Assembly: GCA_045629945.1 (NCBI GenBank)
Contig: JAZQSE010000030.1
Location: 1 to 64,000 of the forward strand
Source of the DNA: UBA1765 sp045629945
GTDB lineage: Bacteria; Fibrobacterota; Fibrobacteria; Fibrobacterales; Fibrobacteraceae
Reading direction: 5' to 3'
Length of the DNA stretch: 64,000 nucleotides
Shown here: positions 1-8,176 of the stretch, piece by piece
How the letters are laid out: every line of letters begins with the position of its first letter
Position numbering within the stretch: position 1 is the first letter of the stretch
Program-made: the position numbers and the translations under genes
The notes under the pieces: generated by a model
Told to the model about the DNA's origin: nothing
Databases searched by the model: none
The model's input: the letters and a program-made list of their open reading frames with translations, nothing else

Positions 1-30
1 TTTAAAGACAACGCGGCCATCTGTTAGCAA

Positions 31-240
31 CTTGTCATCGCGAACGCAGTGTGGCGATCTTGGTTTTTGTCATAACGAGCGTAGCGAAGTAATCCAAAAA
101 CAAGTGTTACTTGTGAGGAGATTGCTTCCACCACGCCACAAGTGTGGCTAGTGGCCGGCTCACATTTAGGCTTCGCAAAAAAAGCTTTTCACTCCATCGC
201 AATGACAAGATTCGCGGCCAAGTTCGCGAAGAAGTAACAA
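31..240. repeat. Dispersed hairpin repeat cluster 1
   Basis: This is a composite of short hairpin modules that recurs at six other places in the window. Module one has stem ATCGC (37-41) and GCGAT (54-58) around a 12-nt loop. Module two has ATAAC (72-76) and GTAAT (89-93), also with a 12-nt loop and one stem mismatch. The cluster ends near 229 with a TCGCAATGACAAG-type end, which is the reverse complement of the opening CTTGTCATTGCGA-type end. The copy also carries the longer insert with CCACGCCACAAGTGTGGC that is seen again near 54650 and, inverted, near 62300. No protein is encoded; reading frames through these repeats are artefacts. Confidence 0.85.
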
Positions 241-625
241 GAACCATGTGGCTAGTTCCATCGCAAGTGTGTTAGGGATGGTAGCCCGTTAGGGTTCGGA
301 CTCGCGGGATTTTTCCGTTTTTTTTGGGGGAGCGAGGCTGAACGGACGAGTGCCGGCACTTTTACTAGCAAAGAAAAGTCGCTGGCTATTTATTGCTCCT
401 TTGCAATAAGGCTTGCAGATTAGCAAAGTTCTTGTCGTTACGAGCGCGGTGGAGATAATTTAAAGTCAAGAAAAGTGTAAGATAAATTGTGCCGACACGA
501 GATAACGCAACAGCCCGACCCGCGCTTGCCTTGTTTTGTTGCCATTTCGTGCGCGGGGAACATCCAAAAAATATTTTTATTTATAGGAAATGAATTTTCT
601 CGGATTAAAAAATTAAATTGTTTAT
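241..625. other. Gene-poor stretch upstream of the phosphatase gene
   Basis: No convincing gene is visible. It holds a 12-bp perfect palindrome, AGTGCCGGCACT at 349-360, followed by TTTTA, which could act as a weak terminator. It also has a locally GC-richer patch around 290-350 and 490-560 that differs from the AT-rich surroundings and may be the flank of an RNA operon or old repeat material. The promoter of the downstream gene lies at its right edge. Confidence 0.4.
614..619 (+). promoter_or_regulatory. -10 box giving a leaderless start
   Basis: TAAATT is followed by exactly 6 nt (620-625) and then the ATG at 626. With normal -10 to start-site spacing, the A of the start codon would be the first transcribed base. 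No Shine-Dalgarno sequence is visible. Confidence 0.45.
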
Positions 626-1087
626 ATGTTTAGAATTCTTTTTATTTGTCATGGAAATATTTGCAGAAGCCCGATGGCGGAATTTGTTTTTAAAGATATG
701 GTTTTGAAAGCTGGGGTGGCTGATAGGTTTGAAATAGCGTCAAGAGCTACGAGCCGAGAAGAAATCGGCAATGATGTTTATCCGCCGGCAAAAAGGCTTC
801 TTTCTTTAAAAGGAATTGCTTGTGCTGGGCATCGAGCAACGCAGATTACAAGAGAAGAGGCTGAATATTACGATTTTTTGATTCTGATGGATGGGAATAA
901 TTCAAGAAATTTTCATAGGTTGTTTGGTGATGCGTTTGACGATAAACTTTCTTTGTTGCTTTCATGGGCAGGAGAGAATCGTTCGATTGCAGACCCATGG
1001 TATTCTGGAAATTTTGAGGAAACGTGGGACGATGTGAATTTGGGTTGTAAAGCGCTTCTTGAAAAATTGATGTCGAAATTGCAATAA
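626..1087 (+). CDS. Low-molecular-weight protein tyrosine phosphatase
   Basis: A 153-residue cytosolic LMW-PTP that would hydrolyse phosphotyrosine on proteins. The P-loop CX5RS is at residues 9-16 (CHGNICRS), directly after the first beta strand as in the family. The general-acid Asp lies in DPWYSG near residue 123. Length matches the family norm of about 150. It is not the arsenate-reductase branch, because it lacks the second and third redox cysteines seen in the protein at 58248. No kinase or exopolysaccharide gene is adjacent, so its target is unknown. The start follows a -10-like box by 6 nt with no ribosome site, suggesting a leaderless message. Confidence 0.9.
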   Translation: MFRILFICHGNICRSPMAEFVFKDMVLKAGVADRFEIASRATSREEIGNDVYPPAKRLLSLKGIACAGHRATQITREEAEYYDFLILMDGNNSRNFHRLFGDAFDDKLSLLLSWAGENRSIADPWYSGNFEETWDDVNLGCKALLEKLMSKLQ

Positions 1088-1154
1088 AAAATTATTTTCT
1101 GAAGAACTCTTTCATAGCGGATAGTTGAAAGATGAATTCCGCAAGGTTTTTTAT

Positions 1155-1883
1155 ATGAAACAAAAAATTTTATTTGTTTGTCTGGGAGTTGTTTTAATTT
1201 CTTGTGGTTTGTTATTTGCTGAAAAACCAAGGCATAGAAATTATCGTGGTGCTTCACAGGTTCTTGCGCAGGTTTATACTGGAGATTTAGCCAAAGATTT
1301 GTATTGTGGTTGTCCTTATTCTGGAAAGCAGAATATTGATACAGTTTCATGTGGGTTTCGTCCTAGAGAAAATCCGCGGAGAAAAAGCTATAAACGGGCT
1401 AGGCGTATTGAGTGGGAACATATTGTAACGGCGCATAATATGGGGCATTTTAGGCCGTGTTGGCGAGATGGTGGCAGAAAAAATTGTACATATAATGATC
1501 CAACTTTTGAAATGATGGAAGGGGATTTGCATAACCTTTACCCTGCGATTGGAGAAATTAATGGGGATAGAAGTAACTTTATGTATTCACAGTGGACAAA
1601 TTCTCCAGAGCCAATGTATGGGAGTTGTGAAACTGTTGTTGATTTTAAGTTGAAAAAGGTTCAACCCCGAAAAGAGATTCGAGGTTTGATTGCGCGCGTG
1701 CATTTTTATATGGAAAATCAGTATGGTGTAAAACTTTCAAATCAGGATCGCAAACTTTTTGAAGCTTGGGATAAAATGTACCCTGTGACAAAAGAAGAAT
1801 GTGAACGTGACCGCCGTATTGAAAAGAAACAAGGAAACCGCAATCCTTTTGTAGAAAAAGCTTGTAAAGAACAGGGCCTTTAA
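1155..1883 (+). CDS. Secreted endonuclease I family DNase
   Basis: About 242 residues. I start at the internal ATG at 1155 because it begins a clear signal peptide (MKQKILFVCLGVVLISC, with cleavage near LLFAE) and has AAGG upstream; an ATG 30 nt earlier would spoil the signal. The mature part has the EndA/endonuclease I hallmarks: RIEWEHIVTAHNMG (about residues 83-96) with the catalytic His, and GDLHNLYPAIGEINGDRSN (about 122-140) with the metal-binding Asn region. The family cuts double-stranded DNA non-specifically in the periplasm or medium. Four or more Cys in the mature part could form disulfides. It may be used for nucleotide scavenging or self-protection. Confidence 0.88.
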   Translation: MKQKILFVCLGVVLISCGLLFAEKPRHRNYRGASQVLAQVYTGDLAKDLYCGCPYSGKQNIDTVSCGFRPRENPRRKSYKRARRIEWEHIVTAHNMGHFRPCWRDGGRKNCTYNDPTFEMMEGDLHNLYPAIGEINGDRSNFMYSQWTNSPEPMYGSCETVVDFKLKKVQPRKEIRGLIARVHFYMENQYGVKLSNQDRKLFEAWDKMYPVTKEECERDRRIEKKQGNRNPFVEKACKEQGL

Positions 1884-1884
1884 A

Positions 1885-2430
1885 TTACTTTTCAATTTCT
1901 AGTAAAGAGAAAGATTCGTAGTGGTCTGCGGTATAATAAATAATACAGTTTTCAGCGTAAACAAGTCGCTTGTTACCACGGTTTTCTGCAAAGTATTCAA
2001 CATCTGCTTCTTTATAAGAAGCTGTTGGCAATAATCCTTCTCTATTTGCAAAAGTATCGCCACCAACCATTACTGACAAAAGTTCCCAAGGGTTAAAATT
2101 CCATTTTGAAAAAGCGTTGCCTGTAGTTTTTTCGTAAAGCGTTTGTGCAGTAGCTTTATTTACATAGTTTTGTGGTAAGTTTCCAAAACGGCATAGATAA
2201 GCGGCAACCGAATCTCTTGTTGTGTAAAATTCATTTTCTTTTACTGCTTCATAAATGCTTAAAGAACTGGATGACGTTTCAACAGAAGAACTTGAAATAA
2301 TAATTTCACTTGACGAATATGAATTGATTTTTTCGCTGCTGGAACTTTCTAAAAATTCTTGAGATGGTTCAGTTGTTGCTGTACAGGCAATTAAAGAAAA
2401 AATTGTCAGGAGATAGAAAAAATGTTTCAT
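1885..2430 (-). CDS. Ser-rich-linker lipoprotein, unknown function
   Basis: A 181-residue predicted lipoprotein: the signal MKHFFYLLTIFSLIAC has the lipobox Cys at residue 16. A roughly 40-residue linker rich in Ser runs (SSSS repeats, residues 28-60) follows, a style common in Fibrobacter surface lipoproteins. The rest (about 62-181) contains aromatic-rich segments and two Cys but no fold I recognise. Its stop codon is one base away from that of the converging nuclease gene, with no terminator between them. A TATATT box 7 nt before the ATG, without a ribosome site, suggests a leaderless mRNA. Function unknown; probably cell-surface. Confidence 0.75.
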   Translation of the reverse strand: MKHFFYLLTIFSLIACTATTEPSQEFLESSSSEKINSYSSSEIIISSSSVETSSSSLSIYEAVKENEFYTTRDSVAAYLCRFGNLPQNYVNKATAQTLYEKTTGNAFSKWNFNPWELLSVMVGGDTFANREGLLPTASYKEADVEYFAENRGNKRLVYAENCIIYYTADHYESFSLLEIEK

Positions 2431-2437
2431 ATTTTTG

Positions 2438-2443
2438 AATATA
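2438..2443 (-). promoter_or_regulatory. -10 box giving a leaderless start
   Basis: On the minus strand TATATT is followed by CAAAAAT (7 nt) and then the ATG of the lipoprotein gene. No Shine-Dalgarno site lies between. Confidence 0.45.
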
Positions 2444-2530
2444 GAACTTTTTTTAGTGTGATGCTGACTTTAAAAAAAAATCATGGCAGAAAACTGCAGA
2501 ATTTGTTATTACGCCCTTGCAACAAGTTTT

Positions 2531-2935
2531 GTCATCGCGAACGCAGTGTGGCGATCTTGGCTTTTGTCATTACGAACGTAGCGAAGTAATCCAAAAACAA
2601 GTGTTACTTGTGAGGAGATTGCTTCTGTCACTACGTTCCATCGCAATGACAAGAACCGCGGGCAAGAACCGCGAGCAAGAGTAAAAACAAGTTGTCATAG
2701 CGAGAGACCTTGTACCTCGTGGCCATCTGTTAGCAAGTTGTCATCGCGAACGCAGTGTGGCGATCTAGACTTTTGTCATTACGAGCGTAGCGAAGTAATC
2801 CAAAAACAAGTGTTGCTTGTGAGGCGATTGCTTCTGTCACTACGTTCCATCGCAATGACAAGGTTCTCAGGCAAGAACCGCGAGCAAGTCGCGAGCAAGT
2901 CGCGGGCAAGAATCGTGTGCAAGTATAAAATAACT
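2531..2935. repeat. Dispersed hairpin repeat cluster 2 (two full copies plus tandem tail)
   Basis: Two nearly identical copies lie at about 2531-2652 and 2739-2863. Each contains ATCGC/GCGAT (2534-2538 with 2551-2555; 2743-2747 with 2760-2764) and ATTAC/GTAAT (2569-2573 with 2586-2590; 2778-2782 with 2795-2799), all with 12-nt loops, and ends in TCGCAATGACAAG. Between them a further module starts GTCATAGCGAGAG and ends GGCCATCTG. After the second copy, 2870-2925 is a degenerate short tandem built on GCAAGTCGCGA. It fills the gap between the lipoprotein and thrC; no gene is supported here. Confidence 0.88.
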
Positions 2936-2986
2936 TGTCTTCACACGCCTAATTGGCAAAAAGAAATCTTTAAGAAAAATTTTGGC

Positions 2987-4324
2987 TTAGCGGCGAGCAG
3001 CCATTTCTTTTTTTAGAATATCCATTACAGCCCCAATTTCAGCAGGAGCTTTGAAAATAGGGTTGGCATAACGAGAAGAAATGCTTTCAAGAGAACCTTC
3101 GTGGTAAGCCACTTTGAATTCCGTGAATTTTAACCCATGAGCGGTGCTGATGACTACAACTTCTTCGTCAGAAGAAATGGTCTTGTCGGCAATTAATTTT
3201 TCAAGAGCACCAAGAGCAACACCAGTGTGCGGGCAACAATAAAGCCCAATTTTATCGGCGCGGTGAGCGGCATCTGCTAATTCTTGTTCTGAAACTTCTA
3301 CGACAACGCCATTGTAATTTTTGATAGCACGTTCCGCTTTCGGGTAGCTAACTGGGTTTCCAATTTGAATAGCGCTTGCAAGAGTTTTCTTGGCTTGCAC
3401 TGGTTCTAATTTATCAAAGCCTCGTTGGTAAGCTTGGTAGAATGGGTTTGCGTTTGCAGCTTGTGCTACAATGATGCGTGGCTTTTTATTGATTAAACCC
3501 ATTGCTAAACAATCGTCAAAACCTTTTGCCAAAGCACTAACGTTTCCAAGGTTTCCGCCAGGAATAATGATTGTATCTGGAACATTCCAGTTTAATTGCT
3601 GGCAAATTTCTGGGCTGATAGTTTTTTGGCCTTCTACGCGAAGACTGTTCATAGAGTTGGCTAAATAAATGCGATTGTCTGCAGTTACTTGTTGGACAAT
3701 TTTCATGCAGCCATCAAAATCTGTGTCTAATGCAAGAACAATACTTCCATTGCTAATTGGTTGAATTAACTGAGCGGTGCTTGTTTTGCCCGCCGGTAAA
3801 AATACAATACTTGGAATACCAGCTTTAGCACAATAAGCAGAAAGGGCGGCTGATGTATCACCTGTACTTGCACAAGCTACAGCGTCAATTGGGTGTTTGC
3901 CTTTCTTTAAAATGTGATTTACCTGGCTTACAAGAACAGTCATTCCCAAGTCTTTGAAACTGCCTGTGTGAGAATTACCGCAGAGCTTTACATGAAGTTT
4001 ACGAATCCCTAATTCTTTAGCTAAACGAGAAGCGTCAAAAAGAGGGCTAAAGCCTTCTTGCATGGTAACGATATCTTCTTCTGGAATTTCAGGAAGCACC
4101 ATTTCACGCTTGCTCCAGATACCGCTCATATCAGCTGGTTTAAAACTCATACGGCGTTCGGCAAAAAGTTTTTTCCATTCTTCTGGAGAACGAGAAGCTA
4201 AAGCTGTTCTGTCATGATGCACTTCTAATAAACTATTATCAACTTTGCTGCGATAAATGATTTCATCTAATGGGTAGGTGTCATCGCCATTGATATTTTT
4301 GAAATGAGCATGAAATGGAGCCAT
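2987..4324 (-). CDS. thrC: Threonine synthase
   Basis: A 445-residue PLP enzyme converting O-phosphohomoserine to threonine. The PLP lysine lies in SHTGSFKDLG (about residues 120-129), and a glycine-rich phosphate-binding loop GGNLGN follows near 258. The N-terminal 90 residues, ending in EIPEEDIVTMQEGFSPL, match the threonine synthase lid and entry region. The start was moved to 4324 (MAPFHAHF) because AAGAGG sits 7 nt upstream; a longer frame begins 30 nt earlier without a site. A -10 box (TACATTTG, minus strand) lies 29 nt before the start. It is divergent from the lipoprotein gene at 4452 and no other threonine genes are nearby. Confidence 0.95.
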   Translation of the reverse strand: MAPFHAHFKNINGDDTYPLDEIIYRSKVDNSLLEVHHDRTALASRSPEEWKKLFAERRMSFKPADMSGIWSKREMVLPEIPEEDIVTMQEGFSPLFDASRLAKELGIRKLHVKLCGNSHTGSFKDLGMTVLVSQVNHILKKGKHPIDAVACASTGDTSAALSAYCAKAGIPSIVFLPAGKTSTAQLIQPISNGSIVLALDTDFDGCMKIVQQVTADNRIYLANSMNSLRVEGQKTISPEICQQLNWNVPDTIIIPGGNLGNVSALAKGFDDCLAMGLINKKPRIIVAQAANANPFYQAYQRGFDKLEPVQAKKTLASAIQIGNPVSYPKAERAIKNYNGVVVEVSEQELADAAHRADKIGLYCCPHTGVALGALEKLIADKTISSDEEVVVISTAHGLKFTEFKVAYHEGSLESISSRYANPIFKAPAEIGAVMDILKKEMAARR

Positions 4325-4351
4325 ATAAAACCTCTTTCTAAAATTCGATTG

Positions 4352-4359
4352 CAAATGTA
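4352..4359 (-). promoter_or_regulatory. -10 box of thrC
   Basis: Read on the minus strand this is TTTTCTACATTTGC, with the core TACATTTG. It fits the TAnnTTTG -10 consensus seen upstream of several genes in this window and gives a leader of about 20 nt that contains AAGAGG. Confidence 0.5.
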
Positions 4360-4451
4360 GAAAAGAAAAGGCTTTTTAGGCAATGTATCCCCCTGTCTTT
4401 AGGGTAGATTGTTTGTATATTTGTTCTGTATTTGATTTTTTTGGAGAACAC

Positions 4452-5858
4452 GTGAAAAATAGGTCTTTCCTGTATCTTGCTCTCTCTTTTGCCGTTTTTT
4501 GCTTTTTTGCTTGCGGTTTTGATTCTGATGGAGAGTCTCAGTCTGTTAATTCCTGGCTTTCTTCTCAAGGAATGCCTTCTAGTTACAAAGTAAATGTGCT
4601 TGAAATTTCTGATTTACCTGTAGTTTCAAGTGAAGTATTTCATTCTAGCAAACCAATGAGTGGTTATGTTACTTTGTCTTTAGGAAAGTTTGAAGATATT
4701 TCTCACGATTCTTATCTTGATTTTGGTTTTAATTTTACAAAAGGTGATACCGCTTTTATTCGTCGTTTTAAAAAGGATGATTCTTCAGAAGTGGCTTTAC
4801 GTTTGTTCCCGGAAAAAGGTTTTTATGCTTCTAAATTTTTAAAGGATTCTTTGCCTTTAGAAGAAGATTTGGAAGTGAATATTTCTTGGATATTAAAAGA
4901 GTATTCGACATCTTCTGAATTGAATAAGGTATTAGATATTCCTGATTCTACCTGGTATGCTTCTTTTGAAAAATGGAAAACAGAAAATTCTTTTGATACC
5001 ACGTATTTAATTTCAATAAAAAAAGATTCGGCTGTATTCTTAGCCATGCCAAAAGAATTGGTTGATGCAATGAGAGAGGTCTCTTTCGGAGCGCGCTTAC
5101 AAGTTAAAGTTTCTGCAGAAAAAGCATCTCGTGTTTATCGTTTTTCTGGCCATGGAAACGCTTCCTATATGCCTTCGTTGCAGTTGAAAAGTGAAGACCG
5201 TTCAATGCTTTTAACGCCGTTCCGTTCCGCTTTAACTATGAATGGAGAATCGCTTGGTGAAAATACTTTGTATGGTGGCACTCGTGATTCTTTGGTTTTA
5301 GAAATTTCAGGCGAAAAAATCATGGAAGCTTTGTCTGAATTTTATGGCGATGAATTCCCTTGGGAAAAAGGCAATAAAATGGATGTCCGCCAGGCTGTGG
5401 TACTTGCTCAGTTTACAATTCCGACTAATGATGCCGGTAGCGTTTCGGAACTTGGGGCGCCAATACAGGTTGTTGTATCTTCTTTTGCAGAAGAAGATAC
5501 AACTGAATACCGCCGCGATGAATTGTATAAATTGAATATTTCTGAAATAGCTTCTAACGGACACCCGAATCTGGTTTTCTATGACAGAGATTCTATTTCA
5601 TTGCAGGTAACTTATGGTATGCGCGATTTTATCAATAAAGCAGCCGAAATGGAAAACTTAAAAGTAATGCTTCGTCTAGGGTATCCAGTTCTTGCTCCGA
5701 AAGATACGATTTATAACGATTATATCAATGCAAAAGGTGATACGATTCGTTTCTTCTTTGATTACTTCGATTACGCAAAATATGATTTTGCTCCAATGTT
5801 TGAAAATGGAGTTCAAATGAAATTGTGGCTTGCTTCTAAACGTGGAGATGAAGAATGA
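4452..5858 (+). CDS. Large lipoprotein of unknown function
   Basis: A 468-residue predicted lipoprotein. I choose the GTG at 4452 because GGAG stands 6 nt upstream and the protein then begins with a compact signal (VKNRSFLYLALSF) ending in FFAC, a lipobox. The mature region is rich in beta-strand-like alternation and Asp/Ser, with no catalytic motif I recognise. It overlaps the next gene by 4 nt (ATGA), so it is co-translated with the outer-membrane protein at 5855. The pair is probably a surface or outer-membrane assembly. Function unknown. Confidence 0.75.
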   Translation: MKNRSFLYLALSFAVFCFFACGFDSDGESQSVNSWLSSQGMPSSYKVNVLEISDLPVVSSEVFHSSKPMSGYVTLSLGKFEDISHDSYLDFGFNFTKGDTAFIRRFKKDDSSEVALRLFPEKGFYASKFLKDSLPLEEDLEVNISWILKEYSTSSELNKVLDIPDSTWYASFEKWKTENSFDTTYLISIKKDSAVFLAMPKELVDAMREVSFGARLQVKVSAEKASRVYRFSGHGNASYMPSLQLKSEDRSMLLTPFRSALTMNGESLGENTLYGGTRDSLVLEISGEKIMEALSEFYGDEFPWEKGNKMDVRQAVVLAQFTIPTNDAGSVSELGAPIQVVVSSFAEEDTTEYRRDELYKLNISEIASNGHPNLVFYDRDSISLQVTYGMRDFINKAAEMENLKVMLRLGYPVLAPKDTIYNDYINAKGDTIRFFFDYFDYAKYDFAPMFENGVQMKLWLASKRGDEE

Positions 5859-7093
5859 AAAAGATATTGATTTTCTTTTTAGTTATTTCATCTAGTGCTT
5901 TAGCTGGTTCAATGCTTGGGCTTGATGCTCTTGGAAAAGAAGATGTGGCTGGTGCGACAGCTGCTATTGCAGGGCGAGGTTTTGCCGGTGGAGCAAAAAC
6001 TGGTGATGGTCTTTCTTTAACGAATCCTTCGGCATTAGCTTTTGAAGACAATGTTTCTTTTTCTGCTACAATGGATTATGAAATGACATCAGCAGAATCG
6101 GGTGAAGATTCTTATGTATCCAATACGATGACTTTACCTTCACTTTATTTGTCTTTTCCAATGGGGTCTTTTGGGGCTTTTGCTCTAGGAATTTCCCAAC
6201 GTTACGCTTCTACATTAGAAATGGAATCAGAAGATTCTTTAAAAAATCAAGATGTAAAATTGGATTATAGCGGAAGCGTTTTTGAATTTGTTCCGACTTA
6301 TTCTATTCGTTTGCCGTTTTATCGTCGTGTTTCTTTAGGTGCTTCAATGCATATTGTTTCGGGTTCTATTGAACGTTCTCTACGTTTAGGTCCCGATAAT
6401 TCAGGCATTTCAAAGAAAGATTTCTGGGCAACAAATAGTTCAAAAGTAACAGAGTTGGTTGAAGGCGATTTTGAAACAGAAAAAGCGGGGTATTATACAC
6501 TTTCTGCTATGTACAGAGGCCCTCATTCCAGTTACTATTTTTCAGCAACAACACCTTATACTTTGGTAAATTCTCTTTCTTATGATTTTCGCTTTTCACA
6601 AAGAGATACTTTAAGTCCTTATAAAAATGAACGTAAAATAGAAGTCCCTTTAACTCTTTCTACAGGGGTGGATTATCGTTTATTTGCGAATCATCATGTG
6701 ATGTTTGATTTTATGATGCGTTCTTGGGATGAGGATATTCAAAATATGGCTGGTTCCTGGGATATTCCATCAACTACAGAAACACAGACTGAATTTCTTG
6801 TTGCTCTTGGTTACCAAAAAGATGGTAGCAAAGAATTGTATGAAAAATATTGGAAGAGAATGCAGTTCCGTCTTGGGGCTTGGTATAGAGATTGGTATAT
6901 TAAAGATGTGTCAGAGTATGGTGGTGCGCTTGGTGTAGGCTTGCCTCTTGGAACTCGTGGTACAATTGTTGATGTGGCTTTACAAGGGGGCTTGCGGGAT
7001 GCAGGTTCTTTTGGATGGGATGAAACATTCTTTGGGATTCGTGTTACTTTAACAGGTGTCGGGTCTTGGGGAAAAACGCATAATTCGCGCTAA
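5855..7093 (+). CDS. Outer-membrane beta-barrel protein (FadL/OmpP1-like)
   Basis: A 412-residue protein with signal peptide MKKILIFFLVISSSALAG. The mature N-terminus (GLDALGKEDVAGATAAIAGRG, then LTNPSALAFEDNVSFSA) resembles the NPAAL-type start of FadL-like barrels, followed by many alternating amphipathic strands rich in Tyr and Ser. GGAG 7 nt upstream supports the start, which overlaps the lipoprotein gene by 4 nt. The last strand ends in a typical aromatic/hydrophobic pattern (FFGIRVTLTGVG). It could transport a hydrophobic solute or be structural; the partner lipoprotein suggests a two-part complex. Family assignment is moderate. Confidence 0.7.
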   Translation: MKKILIFFLVISSSALAGSMLGLDALGKEDVAGATAAIAGRGFAGGAKTGDGLSLTNPSALAFEDNVSFSATMDYEMTSAESGEDSYVSNTMTLPSLYLSFPMGSFGAFALGISQRYASTLEMESEDSLKNQDVKLDYSGSVFEFVPTYSIRLPFYRRVSLGASMHIVSGSIERSLRLGPDNSGISKKDFWATNSSKVTELVEGDFETEKAGYYTLSAMYRGPHSSYYFSATTPYTLVNSLSYDFRFSQRDTLSPYKNERKIEVPLTLSTGVDYRLFANHHVMFDFMMRSWDEDIQNMAGSWDIPSTTETQTEFLVALGYQKDGSKELYEKYWKRMQFRLGAWYRDWYIKDVSEYGGALGVGLPLGTRGTIVDVALQGGLRDAGSFGWDETFFGIRVTLTGVGSWGKTHNSR

Positions 7094-7109
7094 ATTGAGG
7101 AGAAAGAAA

Positions 7110-8168
7110 ATGGCGACGAAAGCAAAAACAAAAGTGGCAAAAGAAAAAGTGGTTAAAGTTGCTGTAAAGAAATCTGCAACAGCCAAAAAGCCTGTAGAAA
7201 AGAAAGTGGAAAAGGTGGTTGCCCAAAAAGCAGAAAAGAAAGTGACTAAGAAAGCTACCACTAAAAAAGAAACCAAAACAACAAAAGTTGTAACTAAAAA
7301 AGTTTCAGCAAAGCCTGTTGCTAAAAAGACTTCTTTAGTTTCAAAAGCAAAAGTCAAAGAAATTAAAAACGATTCTTTAGCCCATACATTTTCGCCAGAA
7401 TATTTAGTGTTAATGCAACGCGATCCGAACTGGATGCATGCATTCTGGGAAATTTCAGAAGAACGTTTACGTGCCGCATCAAAAGGCAAAGGTAAAATAG
7501 TTCTTCGTTTGTTCGACATTTCTTCTGATTTAACGGTTCGTCGTTCAAAACAGAAACGTTTCCGTGATGTTGAAGTCCCGGCAGATGCTCGTAGCTGGTA
7601 TGTTGAAAACCCAGCAACCACTTCATGCTCTGCCGTTCTCGGATCTGTTTCTGGTAAAAAGTTTACACCTATTTTAGAAGCAACACCCGTTCAGGTGTTT
7701 GATGCAACGGCTAATGCTCCTTCTTCAGAAGATCCTTTTGTGAAAGCTTCTTTGGGCGGCGCTACCATGGGTTCTTTTATGAGTTCAGGTTTTTCGAGCC
7801 AAACGGCAAAAGAATGGCTTAACTCTTTGAATTTAGCTAGTTCTTCTGAATCCCTTTCTTCTGGTATGCTTTCTAGTGGAGCTCTTTTAGCTCAAGGGAA
7901 CGGAAACATTGAAGTGGCTCCTGATTCAGTGAATTACGGCAAAGACTTTTTCCTTTGGGTTAAAACTCGCTTAATTGTTTACGGCGGAACAAGGCCAGAC
8001 GCTCATTTACAAGTTCGTGGAGAACCATTCCCTTTAAATCCAGATGGCACATTCTCCTTTGAACAAGATTTGCCTGATTCAACTCAAGTGATTCCCGTGT
8101 TTGCTACAGATAAAGATGGCGATTTCCCAACAACAATTGTTCCGATTGTTGTAAAACGAACAAAGTAA
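7110..8168 (+). CDS. DUF4912 protein with Lys/Ala-rich histone-like N-terminus
   Basis: 352 residues starting at the ATG at 7110, preceded by GAGG. Residues 1-80 are almost entirely Lys, Ala, Val, Thr (repeats such as AKKPVEKKVEK and KKATTKKETK), like histone H1 tails and able to bind nucleic acid or polyanions. Residues about 90-190 match DUF4912: SPEYLVLMQRDPNWMHAFWEI, then a beta-rich segment ending in RSWYVENP. A Ser/Gly-rich linker (about 210-280) leads to a C-terminal Ig-like strand region (FFLWVKTRLIVYGGTRPDA onward). It sits 8 nt before the GH57 branching enzyme, so a role in alpha-glucan or storage-polymer metabolism is plausible, though unproven. Confidence 0.78.
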   Translation: MATKAKTKVAKEKVVKVAVKKSATAKKPVEKKVEKVVAQKAEKKVTKKATTKKETKTTKVVTKKVSAKPVAKKTSLVSKAKVKEIKNDSLAHTFSPEYLVLMQRDPNWMHAFWEISEERLRAASKGKGKIVLRLFDISSDLTVRRSKQKRFRDVEVPADARSWYVENPATTSCSAVLGSVSGKKFTPILEATPVQVFDATANAPSSEDPFVKASLGGATMGSFMSSGFSSQTAKEWLNSLNLASSSESLSSGMLSSGALLAQGNGNIEVAPDSVNYGKDFFLWVKTRLIVYGGTRPDAHLQVRGEPFPLNPDGTFSFEQDLPDSTQVIPVFATDKDGDFPTTIVPIVVKRTK

Positions 8169-8176
8169 ATTTCTAA

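Noticed and set aside
2531..2935. CRISPR array
   Set aside because: The repeats are long, nested, irregularly spaced and separated by no unique spacers of constant length; no cas gene is present.
2738..3016. 92-codon frame on the plus strand
   Set aside because: It lies wholly in repeat cluster 2; the peptide (CHYERSEVIQKQ type) recurs in every repeat and has no protein character.
7049..7621. 190-codon minus-strand frame
   Set aside because: It is the antisense of the Lys-rich DUF4912 gene; its Phe/Thr richness simply mirrors Lys and Ala codons.
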